64,000 nt of DNA from Adiantum capillus-veneris (lineage: Eukaryota > Streptophyta > Polypodiopsida > Polypodiales > Pteridaceae). Positions 9,596-21,257 of this stretch are shown here, in pieces (positions within the stretch are counted from its first letter, which is position 1; each line of letters opens with the position of its first letter). Where the stretch lies: the NCBI GenBank assembly GCA_014529385.2, contig CM043950.1, forward strand, positions 67,792,435 to 67,856,434. The letters are read 5' to 3'. The translations under genes and the position numbers were made by a program. The notes below the pieces were generated by a model. It ran no database searches. It was not told the origin of the DNA and was given only the letters and a program-made list of their open reading frames with translations.

Positions 9596-12500
9596 CACGT
9601 TCGCAAATTTGGCGAGTTCGATCCATCTATTATAGATCGAGTTGTTGCCAATTATAACTCGTCGGACTCTGACGCTGGCCAACAAGCAGCAATCTTGCAA
9701 CCCAATAGACGTGTTCGCAGGCTCTTTGGTCAAGCAGCATATGTGAGGCCACAAGATGTAGCCTCTGACAGCTCGGGGGATGATCATGCAGAGCACATTC
9801 CCAACAAGGCAATGTTTGAGCCCGAGATTGATGAAATGATCGAGACGATCATGGATTCAGAAAGGCTTATCTATGATGATATGAAAAGTGAAGCCGATAC
9901 GCCATTGTATAATGGAGCACGTATGTCTAGATTGAAAGCACTCCTGGTTCTTCTCAACATGCAGGCAAAGTTTGGATGGAGTGACACTAGTGTCACAGCG
10001 CTTTTCAGGTGATCTATTACAATTAGTTTACTTTAATAAAACTCTAAATGTATAATGATCTGATAGATTTTTACACGACTGTATCATATTTTTATGTTGT
10101 GTAGATTGCTGAAAGAGCACATACTACCAGCTGACAATGTGATGCCAGATTCCCGAGATGAAGCAAGAAAGATTTTGCGAAACTTGGGGATGGATTACAA
10201 TTCTATCCAAGCTTGTTCTAATGACTGCATTCTTTTGAGAGGGGAATACATAGACATGGAGAAGTGTCCGAAATGTGATTCCGAAAGATATCGAGTAGAT
10301 CTCCACGGGACAAAAATTCCACAAAAGGTTTTGCGACATTTTCCTCTGCTTCCTCGCATCAAGCATTTCTTCGAATGTAAGTCCATGGCCGCCCTAGCAT
10401 CATGGCATGAGGAGAATAAATCTTCGGATGGTGTGCTACGAATTCCTGCAGATTGCGCAGCCTGGAAACATATAGATGGAACATGGTCGGATTTTGCCAG
10501 GGAAGCTCGAAATTTGCGCTTAGGCCTGGCTATGGATGGCGTAAATCCATTTGGTCAAAGATCAACATCTTACAGTGTATGGCCCGTTGTCATCGTCAAC
10601 TACAACATTCCCCCGTGGTTGACTATGAAGAAGGGGCACCTATGGCTAAGCTTGATTGTGCCAGGGCGATATAAAGTGGGGAATATGGATGTGTATCTTC
10701 GTCCACTATTGGAAGAGCTACAACAATTGTGGATTGGCATAGAGGTGGTGGATATGAGCTGACACACAGGACGACGGAATGCTTTGATCAGAGGCATTCT
10801 AATGTGGACCATGCATGACTATCCCGGGCTAACAGAATGCTCAGGTGATCTATTGACACTCCTCACTCAGACACTATAAATCTTGTTTTTTCCCATAGTT
10901 GATCTATTATCATGTGTATACATGCAGGGCTTCAAACAAGCGGATACAGAGCATGTGTCACATGTGGACCTAGACTGAGTGCACGTAGGGCACCCTCACT
11001 GAAGAAGCAAATCTACGAAGGTCATCAAGCGTATCTTCCAGAGAATCATGTGTTACGCGACGGCTTTTTGGGAAGAGAGCCACCAAGGATGTCTGCACAA
11101 GCATGGTTAGAGCAGAAGGAGATGTGCGATGACGGATTGCCTCCAGGGATGAAGAGAATATCTCTATGGTACGAGTTACCATACTGGCCCCGACTCATGA
11201 TCAATCACTTGCTCGATCCAATGCACATATTCAAGAATGTGGGTAATCTACTATGGGACCATTTGACCGGCAAGAAAGATACTTTGGGAGCCAGAGTTGA
11301 CCTTAGAAATGTGGATCGTATGGAGCAATATTGGCCGCAAACAGCGTCTGATGGATCGATAAAACTCCCTAAAGCACCATGGATTTTCACAGGAGCCCAA
11401 GAACGCAAAGTAAAAGAGACCATTCGATCTTTGCGGACCCCCACTGGCGTAATGCACTCGCTCTGAACGTGTTTTACTAAAGAAGGAAAGCTTACCGGTT
11501 TGAAGTCACACGATTGGCATAAAATGTGTCAGGTACATTCATAGTGGACTTTAATATCATTGCATAAAATGTGGACTTTAATATCATTGCTGCACATACT
11601 TTACAGTTTATTTTACCGGTTGCTATTGAGGGATGTTTGTCTCTCGACATCCGTAACACAATCTACAAACTTGCAAAGCTGGTGCAACGGATCTCACAAA
11701 AGGAGATCAAGGTAGACTCCATACCATTTGCCAAACTAAATGCTGCGGAGCTTGTGTGCATGTTTGAGAAACATTTTCCTACTACAATGCTAACCATTTA
11801 GGTGCATCTTCTTGTTCACATAGTTGATGAGGTGGAAATAGCTGGCACAGTTCATTCCAGATGGATGTTCTTCTTAGAACGTTTCATGAAAACGCTTAAG
11901 GGATATGTGCGTCAAAAGGCACATCCGGAGGGTAGCATGGCAGAAGGTTGGTTGGTATCAGAGTCCCTAGTGTACATTGGAGAGTGGCTAGACGGATTTG
12001 ATAAAGCCCGGGACACGCTATGGCGAACCATAGATGATGAGCGCATATCTGGGATTGTCATGTGCAATCTCGGTGTTGAGAAGAAGATGACGGAAGATCT
12101 AGAGGCTAAAATCAACCGATTTTGCATGCTTCACAATCCAGTGATGCAAAAGTGGATTTCACAATATGAGGATGCAAAGCAAGAGCGACAAAGGGCACGA
12201 ATCGAGTGGAGACGGGGAAGACGACCACCGATGCACTATCCAGCGGTTCTGGAGAGCCTACCAACCTTCATGAGCTTAAGATGGTTGCACAACCAATTGA
12301 AAAGCGCACAACAATGCGGTGACGAAGTGACTGAGGAAGAGTGGGAGTACTCTCGGGGTTGCGCGACCAAGGTAAGTTTGCAATGTACGACTAGCAAGTG
12401 ACTTTATTTATAAACGTTTGAACGGCCACTCATAATCTTTGTTCGTTGTAGTATAAGTCATACACAGCAGCATGGTGTAAAGGTTGACATTTTAGGGTGG

Positions 12501-13204
12501 AACGAATCGACAAAAAGCGTTTTACTCAAGATTGTGGAATCATGGCAAAATTTGAACAGTCTAGTTGACGACGTTCCTCTGATGCAGATCCTGTGGTGGC
12601 GGAACTCACTTACTTCGGCACGCTGCAAGAGATTTTGAGGATCGATTACAGAGGATTTTTTGTCGACTTGTTCGACGTGCAATGGTTCAAGATAATCATG
12701 GAGGGTCGCAACGCTACTGTGCGTAGAGGAGAGTCTGGTTTTCTTGAGGTGGATTCTACTAAGAAATGGACTGACCTAAGAGACACTTTCGTACTACCCG
12801 AGCATTGTGAACAAGTAAGTATGTAAATAGTTAACATCCCCCTTTTACAAGTTATGTGCTTGAAAGCTCTCATGTAAGTTATGTGGCTCTGGCAGGTAAT
12901 ATTTCATCCTACAAAGCCTACATCAAACTGGTGGTACGTCATAGAGGTAGCCCCTCGTAGTGCAAGGACGTATGAAGGCTACCATGTGCCAATCACAACG
13001 ACATCAATGGAGGAGATCAGAGAAGATGCTCAATCAGAAGCCGCTGTGGTGGTGCCAGACGAGCATCAAGATGCTACTACTCTATATGGGGTGCATGCAG
13101 AGGAGCTACAAAATGAAACAGAGGATATGTGTTTAAACGGAGAGTTCTATATAGATATAGGAAGTTATGCTGAGTTATGCGAGGATGAGAGAGAGATCTC
13201 TTAA
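9596..13204 (+). pseudogene. tnp2: Tnp2-type CACTA transposase (decayed)
   Basis: This is the catalytic transposase of CACTA elements. Exons inferred from GT-AG borders: 9596-10008, 10105-10844, 10928-11532, 11607-12371, 12452-12814 and 12896-13204. An exon with a start codon lies upstream or is lost. Family motifs in order: CILLRGEYIDMEKCPKC, then RNLRLGLAMDGVNPFG with the first catalytic Asp, YSVWPVVIVNYNIPPWL, LLDPMHIFKNV (second Asp), GLKSHDWHKM, VHLLVHIVDEVEIAGTVHSR and KAHPEGSMAEG. The C-terminal part resembles the DUF4216-type tail. In-frame stops are at about 10760 (TGA), 11464 (TGA) and 11800 (TAG), each where Arg or Gln fits, plus frame trouble after 12470. The element's enzyme is therefore dead, though structure and splice sites are well kept. 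Confidence 0.9.
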
Positions 13205-13445
13205 ATCCACAAATATTGTATTTGAACAATTAAGTACCTTCCATGGTGTATAACGCTCTTTTCTGCTCGCGCTCACATCTTTTGATTGAAAATTCTGAGT
13301 TTTCGACTTGCCTCTTCTATCACTCAATTCATTGCGTCATTGTATTTATATGCGTCATTACGTCATTGTATTTAATGGTCTTTGCGTCATTGTCTACTCT
13401 ATTCATTCAATATTAAGTTTAAATATTCGTGTGTTTAATGCAGGT

Positions 13446-14856
13446 ATGGATGATGAGGAGTTTCTTTCTTCTTTGTCACCGCAGCAGAGACAGTGGTACG
13501 TGGAGCGTCATCGCTCTGGCGCATCATCGCGCGTTCCTACTCCATCCGCATCTCCCTCTCTTTCGGAGCATTCGGCGCGCTCCGAAGCTTCGGCGTCGAC
13601 GAGATGAGCTTCACACTCGTCTAGACACCCGCGCTCTAGTGGTGGTGGTGGCGGTTGTTGTGGGGATTCCGCCACCGATGCCTCCACACCGCCTCGTGTT
13701 CGACGAAGCTCTTTACCCTCCCCTTCTTTGCCCGCCCCCACACCAGCCACAACATCGCCATCTTTACCCTCCCCTTCTTTGCCTCCACACCGCCTCGTGT
13801 TCGACGAAGCTCTTTACCCTCCCCTTCTTTGCCCGCCCCCACACCAGCCACAGCATCGCCATCTACGCCAGGTTTTGCGCGGCTGACTTTTCCTAGCAGC
13901 TACACACCTCTACCTACTCCGCCAGGAGCCACCCCACTTGACACTCCTTGCTTCGGGGCCTAGACGCCAGTGGAGACACCTGACGTCCGTACCCCCATCG
14001 ACACGCCGCTAGAGACCCCTGCCGGGACACCCAGGTTCACGCGTCACCGGCTAGAGGGCTTGTCTTACTCCATCGACTTCAGCGGCGGCATCATCATAGA
14101 TGATGACGGCAAGAAGGTGATCTCGCGCATGCGTGGTCTTTGCTCTCAGCTATTTAGACACTACATACTAAACAAATGGAGTGAAGTACCAAGTGATTTA
14201 AAAAACAGAGTCATCAGCATACTTCATGATGAGTTTCCCTTTCCAACACGGGATCAACGCTTCAATGAAGACCTGATGAAGATTCGAATGCGCGAATACT
14301 GCAAACACAAGCGTTTCGAAGTGCAAAAAGCAATCAAGAATGGGTGGAACAGGCCAGATTGGCTGGCCAAAGAAGATTGGAAGAATGCGAAGAAAGTAGC
14401 GTGCGAGAATCCCGACAAGTGGAAGCAACAAAAGGATGCAGCCAGAGCGCGAGTAGAGGCAGGGAGCTCGCACCACTTGGGGAGCGGTGGATGGGCATCA
14501 TTTGAGGCCGATTTTGTAAGTGTTTTCACATTACTCTTTATGTTCGATAATTTAGGGTTTATGAGTTTTTTAATTCTAACATAATGAAATCTTTGTATGT
14601 TTTGACAGTGGTCGATGACAGGACGTGATCCCACACCGTACGAGCGCGAGTACGCAGGCAGGAAGGGCTTAAACGCCCTGATGGACATTCTCAGTTCTCG
14701 CGGCGGCATGGTTAGTATTAGGGTTTACTCTTTTTTATTTTTTGTATTGTTTTCTAAATGTCGTTATATGTTTATACTTACTGAAAGCTGTCTTATTGTC
14801 TTTTTTTGTAGAATCCGACAGATACGCCGCTTGGACGCGATGAGACATCTGACTAG
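13446..14856 (+). pseudogene. TnpA-like CACTA protein (Transposase_24 / Ptta-En-Spm family)
   Basis: Starts at ATG 13446 two bases after an acceptor-like TTTAATGCAG. Exons are 13446-14515, 14609-14710 and 14812-14856. The N-terminus is Ser/Pro/Thr-rich. The C-terminal half, from SRMRGLCSQLFRHYI through YCKHKRFEVQKAIKNGW, has the aromatic- and basic-rich layout of plant Transposase_24 proteins, which bind subterminal motifs. In-frame TGA at about 13605 and TAG at about 13962 sit where Arg and Gln fit. A tandem duplication of about 108 bp (from about 13679 and 13787) expands the Pro-rich linker. It lies downstream of Tnp2 in the same direction, the standard CACTA arrangement. Confidence 0.8.
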
Positions 14857-15199
14857 ACGACGTCAGTTTAGCCGTAGCTAGATAGCATTAGTTTAGGGTT
14901 TCTCATAGCTTATATATCATGAGACGGATTTTATACGTCTTTTTGAAACATGTATATTATTACATTTGTCACCGCAGTTCCTTTTGCCAATCAATTCTTT
15001 ATGCCTATGATGTTGTACAATTGTCATTATTACATTTGCCAATCAATTCATTTTGCCTATGATGTGTACACTTGTCAATTTTGCAAACAATGCGTCTTGT
15101 GGGTGACTATTTTGGGTCTATTATCTACCCTTGCACTTTTTTTAAAAAGTGAATCAAGTACAATATGGTTGATGGGTGGATGCCCTGCCACCAAAAAAA
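14857..15199 (+). other. AT-rich 3' region of CACTA element
   Basis: No gene is seen. It holds two imperfect copies of TTACATTTGYCA and TTGCCTATGATGT spaced about 60 bp apart, probably 3' UTR and terminator sequence for the TnpA-like transcript. Confidence 0.5.
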
Positions 15200-15421
15200 A
15201 ATTCTCTCGGGCGTCGCTATAACCGTCGCTATTTATGGCTCTGTAGCGTCGCTATAGTCTTCAGTGTAAACGTCGCTATAACCGTCGCTATGAGCGTCTC
15301 TATATAGCGACGCTCTCGTAGCGACACTCGTAGCGACGGTTTCAGCGACGCCGGGGGTTATAAAAACCCAGTGTATTTCCGTCGCTAACAGCGTCACAAG
15401 AGCACACAACCTCTTGTAGTG
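15200..15421 (-). repeat. CACTA right end: dense subterminal motif array and TIR
   Basis: At least ten copies of GTCGCTA or its complement TAGCGAC, in both orientations, lie within about 180 bp before the terminal CCTCTTGTAGTG. The array is denser than at the left end, a common asymmetry in CACTA elements. Confidence 0.85.
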
Positions 15422-16533
15422 AAAGAAATGGAGCCATTCTTTCAGTGGAAGGATTTGGTGACTATACAATGGAATGGCACATGGCAGGTGACTTAAAGAC
15501 TCTTAAGTGTATATACAACATAACACACGGAGGAGATGTGGAAAATCTATGCTTATATTGCATGGCTGATGCACAATCTCTTGAGAGTGTGCAATGGAAT
15601 AGAGCTCCCAATAGACATCTTCAAGATAAAACTTTTAGGCCAGTGCTTGATATTCCTGTGTGTTCACGTCTGTACACTTCATGCACTCTGTCAAATAATT
15701 GAAAAGGTGGTTCATTTGTACATATGTTTTGCATGGACATTAAAGCTAGAGAGTGAGTCAAAAAGAGTGATCAAAGAATTAGAGGGAGTGCTCTCAGACA
15801 TTGGTTTTCATGGAGGCAATGCCAAAATCAAAGAGGACCCTAAGATGTCTCAAAGTCGTTACAAGGTACTTAGGAAAGCATCGATAGGTGGTGTGAATGC
15901 AAGAAGGTTTCTTGGGTTTAGCCTCAAAGATTCAGATAGAGAAGAAAGGAGAAACTTGTTCAACAAATGGAAACAGTTACATAAAGTGGTTAAAGACAAC
16001 GTTGGTGGTGGGGCAATTCAGAATCACAAGGCGAACGTGTGGAAATCACTATATAAAATTTTTCACTACGTTGAGCAGCATTCTTGGGACCAAAGTAAAC
16101 TCACATCATTTCAAGCAGCCTTGCTGGATTGGAAGAAGGCTTACCTTACAGGGTGGGGTGGGCAACATATCACACATTACATAGTGGGTTAGCATTCTAC
16201 GTATACAAAATAAAATTTTAAATTGTACTCTATTGACCATTTTTTAAAATTTCAATGCAGCACATACTGCTCAACCATGGTCCATATTTTTCCAAGACAT
16301 ACGGCTCACTATCAATATGGTCCACACAAGGCATGGAAAAAACCCACTACATGGCAAGAACAGGTTATTTTAAGCACACTAGACATGGGGGAGGAAAGGA
16401 TAAGGCCAATAGCCTATTAGAGTTACACCAATGGACTTATAGACGACTAATTCATAGAGTAAGGCAAAAGGAGCTTCTTAAGAGTTCGGAAATTACACGG
16501 TCTTTACAACACATCTGCAAAGAGAAGAAATAG
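15422..16533 (+). pseudogene. Transposase of the giant element, C-terminal part with second Asp, CxxC and Glu
   Basis: Joined across the CACTA insertion with one AAA copy, the frame runs IIGEQRNGAILSVEGFG. It then reaches HMAGDLKTLK (candidate second Asp, codon 15490-15492), followed by LCLYCM (CxxC), a layout typical of RNase H-fold transposases in which a DLK-x-L motif precedes a Cys pair. A frameshift occurs at about 15660. The frame then stays open through LLDWKKAYLTGWGGQHITHYI to a clean intron (16184-16260) and the final exon GPYFSKTYGSLSIWSTQGME, whose Glu (codon 16336-16338) is the candidate third catalytic residue. It ends at TAG 16531-16533. The superfamily is not identified. Confidence 0.7.
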
Positions 16534-16584
16534 ATGGCTTGGGGAAATTCAAATGCGGGGGAGCGCCATGCAAGGTGGCGACAT

Positions 16585-18355
16585 TCACGAGTCAGGAGCG
16601 GGAGAAGATGGACCTAAGCCCATTGTTTTTATCCTCTTTGATGCACCTCCTTCTTCCTCACTTTGTACCTCTTCGATGTGAAAGCTCTGTAGACGAGCTC
16701 GTTTCTCTGTTGATGGTGGGATCCCCATGGGCATCACGCATCTTCTTTCCCTTAGAAACAACCGCTTGTTGTATGGATCTAAGCTCTCCGGGTATTCAAC
16801 CCCTATAGCGAGAGCTTGAGCTATGTAGGACATGAAATAGGGGGCTCTGACTGCTTGGCACCCATACCCAATGCCAAAGATGCGTAGAGCAAACTGTTTC
16901 TCAATCAGAATTAGTCTTTCTGTGTTTAGTGGGAGGGGGTGTCCACCACACAATTTTTTAATAACTTTCATTGCAAATAGTGGGAACTTTGCATTGTCCT
17001 CAGAGTATTCCTTGTGGTATATTATGATCTACAGAAAAATAGTAATGAATTTATGGGTCGTAAGTGAGATGAGTACAATTGCCAAGTACTTGAATTGTTT
17101 CTACAAAACTTTTTGTGGTTGAAACGTCCGATGTAGTGAGACAACGCCCTTGCAGTGAGCCTCCTACTCTTCTAAGGAAACTATCGTCATACACTAGCAC
17201 CTGTCAACAAAAAAATTGATCATGATATTTTATCACTAGGCCATCTCCAATACCATCTAAACTTGCACGACAAAAATTACCATCCGATTCTCGTCCATTT
17301 CTAGCATCGACCTTTCCCACAAGTGAATAGACTGACTATTCATTACCTGAGCTCTAGGTGCCACTGGCCTACCCAGGTTTTCCAAGCCGAGCTGTTTTGT
17401 TGTCGATTGAAACTGCTCATCTGTTGGCAAATTGGCCTCCCCGAAATTTGCTTCATTGAATGTATCTTTGATCAGTTGCCACCCTGAAGTAAACTGCGAG
17501 TCGCGGACAGCTGTGTCAGCAATAAGATGTTGGTCCACTCCAACATCATCCACAAATCCCATGTCTGCCTCACAAAAATTCACAATTGCAGAGGCAGTAG
17601 TCCTCCCGTATATTCATCTCATGCATGATATCTGTGAGCATAACGTAGTGGGTGTCGCCCGCCATAGAAAAGATGGGAGCGCAATTCAGAGACAAAGTCA
17701 CTTCCTTATTTGGGCTTTCTTGCTTGCACCCTATTGCTGCATCCGCAAGAGAAGCAAGATTTAAGCTCACATCAAATGTTTCCTTTAATACCTCTACGCG
17801 CTCTTCTTCTGGGTCAAACTACACCTCCACATCCTCTACCTCTTCCTCCGGTGCCAATGGACAACTGCCGAAAGTTGTTGACTGGGAAGTCTCTGACTCA
17901 CCATCCGTCTGCAAGTATAAGTAATAGACAAACCCGTGGTAGAATTCCACTAAGTGACACTTTTTGAGTTGCTTCATACACTTGTCTTGTACAAGCAGTG
18001 CATTGGAGGGACACTTTTCTAGACAACGATTTAGTTTCCTTGAAGAACTCTTGTCAGGGTCAAGGTTAGCTGGGTGCACATATCTCATGCCATCAACTGT
18101 CATGGAATTGTCAGAAATGACTTCCTCATATCGTTGTAAATGGGTTTGTAGGTACTCAAATGAGCAATCTATAATCCTCTGTATAGAAAGCTCTGCATTA
18201 AACATTCCTGATAGTTCTGGTGCATGCTGATGAGCACGGGCGTTGTATAAGAACGTGAATAGTTTTTCTTCACATGTATCCTCGCCCACAACATCTGTTT
18301 CCAGGACTATGATTCCCATGACTGTAAGAAAAAGCAAGCCAAAACTACTATTCAA
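16585..18355 (-). pseudogene. Second gene of the giant element, unknown function, convergent to the transposase
   Basis: First block: 18355-17822, 178 residues, preceded by an acceptor-like TTTTTCTTACAG before the Met at 18317. It includes DGMRYVHPANLDPDKSSSR and Cys-rich RCLEKCPSNALLVQDKC. A TAG (17819-17821; Gln expected) is followed in frame by FDPEEERVEVLKETFDVSLN. A one-base change in a T5 run near 17576 leads to NFCEADMGFVDDVGVDQHL. An intron (about 17211-17270, acceptor TTGTTGACAG) precedes VLVYDDSFLRRVGGSLQGRC, and a second intron (acceptor TTTCTGTAG, about 17029) precedes the last exon with YHKEYSEDNAKFPLFAMKVI and a Ser-rich tail ending at 16585. The gap to the transposase stop is only about 50 bp, so the genes converge. 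No known family is recognised. Confidence 0.6.
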
Positions 18356-18359
18356 AATT

Positions 18360-18800
18360 GGTATGTATTTGGTGTCATAACCAAGCGAATATTGAGCCTC
18401 GAGTACCCCTCAAGGTTTTTATTTTCTTGGTTCTGTCCCGTGTGCTAATGTCATAATAGATGATGTCACTTGAGTCAGAACCAGGCAAATAGGGCCCCCA
18501 AGAATCTCCAAAGAGCCCTATTTGCTTGGTTCCGACCCAAGTTGAATTTCCATTGTAGCCTCTACCTCCAGGATGCGGTCCCCCATGACTGAAAGAAAAA
18601 TCAAGCCAAAACTACTATTCAAAATCATAACCAAGAAAATATTGAGCCTCTTGTATCCCTCAAGGTCTCTATGCACTTGGTTCTGTCCCGTGCGCTAGTG
18701 TCATAATAGGTGACATCACTAGAGTCAGAACCAGGCGAATAGGGACCCCAAGAATCTCTCAAGGGCCCTATTTGCTTGGTTCTGACCCAAGCATTTGGAA
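18360..18800 (-). repeat. Third hairpin array, tandem pair upstream of the unknown gene
   Basis: Two direct copies of a unit of about 255 bp (18317-18575 and 18587-18800). Each contains the arms GTCAGAACCAGGCRAATAGG and CCTATTTGCTTGGTTCYGAC plus a more diverged arm pair CATAACCAAGCGAATATTGA and CTTGGTTCTGTCCCGTG. The duplication also copied the splice acceptor and ATG of the gene's first exon (TTTCTTTCAGTCATGGGG at about 18588). The core differs from the TIR hairpins by a few bases only (CAGAACCA against CAGTACCA). Confidence 0.75.
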
Positions 18801-19089
18801 CAGGTGGATTAGAACAGAGCATTCAATGTTATCAGTGATAGATATATAGGCCTACTCACTCACTATGCCCAAACTCAATCACGGTCACATAAGGAGTAAT
18901 TATTCCAACCATGTGGTGCGAGACTTCTAATCTTATCCTAACGACCACTCTTTGTCCCTTGGAGTGTTGTTCCCATTGTGCTCTAGCCCCGTAACGCAGT
19001 GGCTTCGATGCGCACACAGTTAACAACACACAGGAAGGGGAGAGAGAGAGAGGGAGAAAGAAATGGTGCCGAGTTGGATGGTGATGGCG
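18801..19089. other. Spacer between hairpin array and right TIR
   Basis: No gene. It ends in a GA-rich run (19035-19060). Confidence 0.6.
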
Positions 19090-19109
19090 ATGGCAACGCG
19101 GTAGCAAAG

Positions 19110-19375
19110 GACACAAACCAGTGGAGGTTGCTCAATGCAGGATCACGAGAGGTGTCCAAGGGGAAGAGCGTAGAAAAGGCAAAGGCAAGGACGATATGTT
19201 TGTTCTACTTCGAGATGGAGATGGCGGCTGCAAGGGCGATTGGCATTTGACTCTAAGCAGGATCACGAGAGGTGGCCAAAGGGAAGAGTGCAGAAAAGGC
19301 AAAGGCAACAGAGACCTGTTTGTTCTACTTGGAGGTGGAGATGGCGACTATAAGGGCGATCAACGTCTAACTCTA
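19110..19375 (-). repeat. About 125-bp tandem repeats at inner edge of right TIR
   Basis: Two and a bit copies of the same unit as at 2680-3005, inverted (landmarks GGCCAAAGGGAAGAG and GAGATGGAGATGGCG). The inner side at 19025-19090 is GA-rich and then loses similarity to the left TIR. Confidence 0.75.
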
Positions 19376-19831
19376 AACGGTCACTCAAAAAAGGAACGAG
19401 GGTTGCGCTCACAAGGACAACCAGTAATGAATGGGCTCAGATTCCCATGCAGTACGATTTACCAACCACAATCTTGGGTGTAATCATGCGCATAAGTGAA
19501 GTTGTCACCCTCACCAAGGTAATCATTCTAAGTGTAGAGGTAGTACCCCTGCCAAACATTTTAACTATACCCTCACCCCAGATGAGCGCTCTTCTGCCTC
19601 TTTTTGCATCCTCTACTACCCATCATTTTAACTCTACCCCCATCGACGCTACGCGGTAAGCAAACCATCTCTTTGTGCTCCCAACCCTTTTTGTGCATCT
19701 CCTCTTACTCTCTAGTGCTCCTCCTTTTTGCGCATCCTCCTCTTACTCCTGTTTTGCAATGTTTTAGTGACGCAGAACTCTACACACAGTGAAGAGGTAT
19801 GCTACTACACTTTTGTGCACTTGTATTTTGT

Positions 19832-20098
19832 GTAGTCAGTACCAAGCGAATAAGGGAAGGTAAACCCTGTTTGTCGCACCTGTTCGCTTGGTACTGACCA
19901 TCGTCTTTATTAATGATGTTTGCTATTAAACTTTTATGAGGTCAGTACCAAGCGAATAAGGGAAGGAAAACTTTGTTCGATGCACCTCTTTGCTTGGTAC
20001 TGACCTCAAAAAATATAAATGATGTTTGCTATTACACTTTTCTAAGGTCAGTACTAAGCAAATAAGGGAAAGGTCAACCCTGTTTGTTGCACCTGTTT
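19832..20098 (-). repeat. Inner hairpin array, right TIR
   Basis: Two complete units and one half unit carry the arms TCAGTACCAAGCGAATAAGG and CGCTTGGTACTGACC, separated by spacers containing ATGATGTTTGCTATTA. This is the inverted partner of 2095-2290, with one more unit, so copy number varies between the TIRs. Confidence 0.8.
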
Positions 20099-20294
20099 TT
20101 TTTTAAAACCAAATACGCGTTTTGAATTTATAAGGGAGAAGAAAAATTACAACTTAACATCCATGTAGGGGGTTTTGAGTTAGAAAACACTAGGGACATG
20201 CGCAAAGGCCAGGTTTCAGACTTTACAAAAAGTGGTCTACTAATTTTCGGGGGATACAACTGGCAATAAAAAGTTAGAAGTTAATCCTTTTCCT

Positions 20295-20847
20295 TCACAG
20301 CCAGTCTATCTCTTCCTGAAGGTTGTTGGCAAAGTTCAGGGCTTCCTCATATTTACTGGCTAGCTCAAGCAATTTGTCCTTCGTCTCTTGTACCCAATTA
20401 TTGATAACATTTAGAGAGACATTTTCATCGAGCAATCCCTGCAGGTCTTCAGCCCTTCTTGCTTCCAGAGAGTCTTTGAGGATTGAGACTCTGTACCTGT
20501 AGATCCTCATTTGTTCTAGCTTGAGGTTAGCATCCTGCACAGAGCATCCAACAAATAAGATCTTCAAACTAGGAGCTTGAAAATTGGGAACAAAAAGGAA
20601 ATAATTTTTGAGCGTCCAAGGGTTGGTACTAAGGGGGAAAGGATGGGGGTGTTGGTTTGGTAGTTGAGACAGACAGGATTACTAGCAGCTTACCTCAAGG
20701 ATTGACTCTCGTGTTGACAGGAGTCACTCCCGAACTGTGTCAATGGAGAACGCTATGGGTAGCATTGGGGGAGGACCAAGGGGGGGCCTCATGAGGAGGG
20801 CCCGTATGTGGTCCTGCTGGCGCTGCGGAGTGTCCCTTGGAAGACAT
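20295..20847 (-). pseudogene. TIR-borne small coiled-coil gene, right copy
   Basis: Exon 1 is 20694-20847, starting at an ATG followed by a proline/alanine-rich stretch. The intron is 20535-20693 with GTAAGC donor and GTGCAG acceptor, and exon 2 is 20295-20534. Exon 2 is fully open for about 80 residues and ends at the TGA that also ends the left copy. Exon 1 has one in-frame TGA where the left copy has TGG (Trp) in the context RE-W-LL. Each copy is thus broken at a different place. The predicted product is about 130 residues, with a disordered N-terminus followed by a coiled coil. The function is unknown. Confidence 0.65.
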
Positions 20848-21257
20848 CACCACTTTTCCAAGATTCCTGTAGTTTCTCTATGAAACCTTGAGGGAGGTTC
20901 TGAAAAAACTATTGGTTAAATAGACTAGATGGACATGCTTGAAAGCAGGGCCTCGATTTTGGCTGATGAGTGGTCTGTGAGGCGGTGGGTTGAAGTACCG
21001 CCATGTGTTTTCATGAGAGATAGACGTGGGAGGGAGAAGCAATGGTACCACCCCCCCTAGATTAAGGGAGGTGATGGGAGGGCACGGCATGACAGTTAGG
21101 ACAATATGGACTTAAACGTCTCCTTCACATTGGATAGATGTGGGAGGGAGAAGCAATGGTACCACCCCCCCTAGATTAAGGGAGGTGATGGGAGGGCACG
21201 GCATGACAGTTAGGACAATATGGACTTAAGCGTCTCCTTCACATTGGTATTTTGTTG

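Larger units (their letters stand above)
7340..15421. mobile_element. CACTA (En/Spm) DNA transposon, 8.1 kb
   Basis: The element has the perfect 12-bp terminal inverted repeats CACTACAAGAGG (7340-7351) and CCTCTTGTAGTG (15410-15421). It is flanked by a 3-bp AAA direct repeat (7337-7339 and 15422-15424), as expected of this superfamily. It contains subterminal repeats with the core GTCGCTAT, a Tnp2-type transposase, a TnpA-like gene and a captured host-gene fragment. It sits in a coding exon of the giant element's transposase. Both its genes carry in-frame stops, so it is probably immobile by itself. Exact ends and reading-frame restoration make the boundaries secure. Confidence 0.95.
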
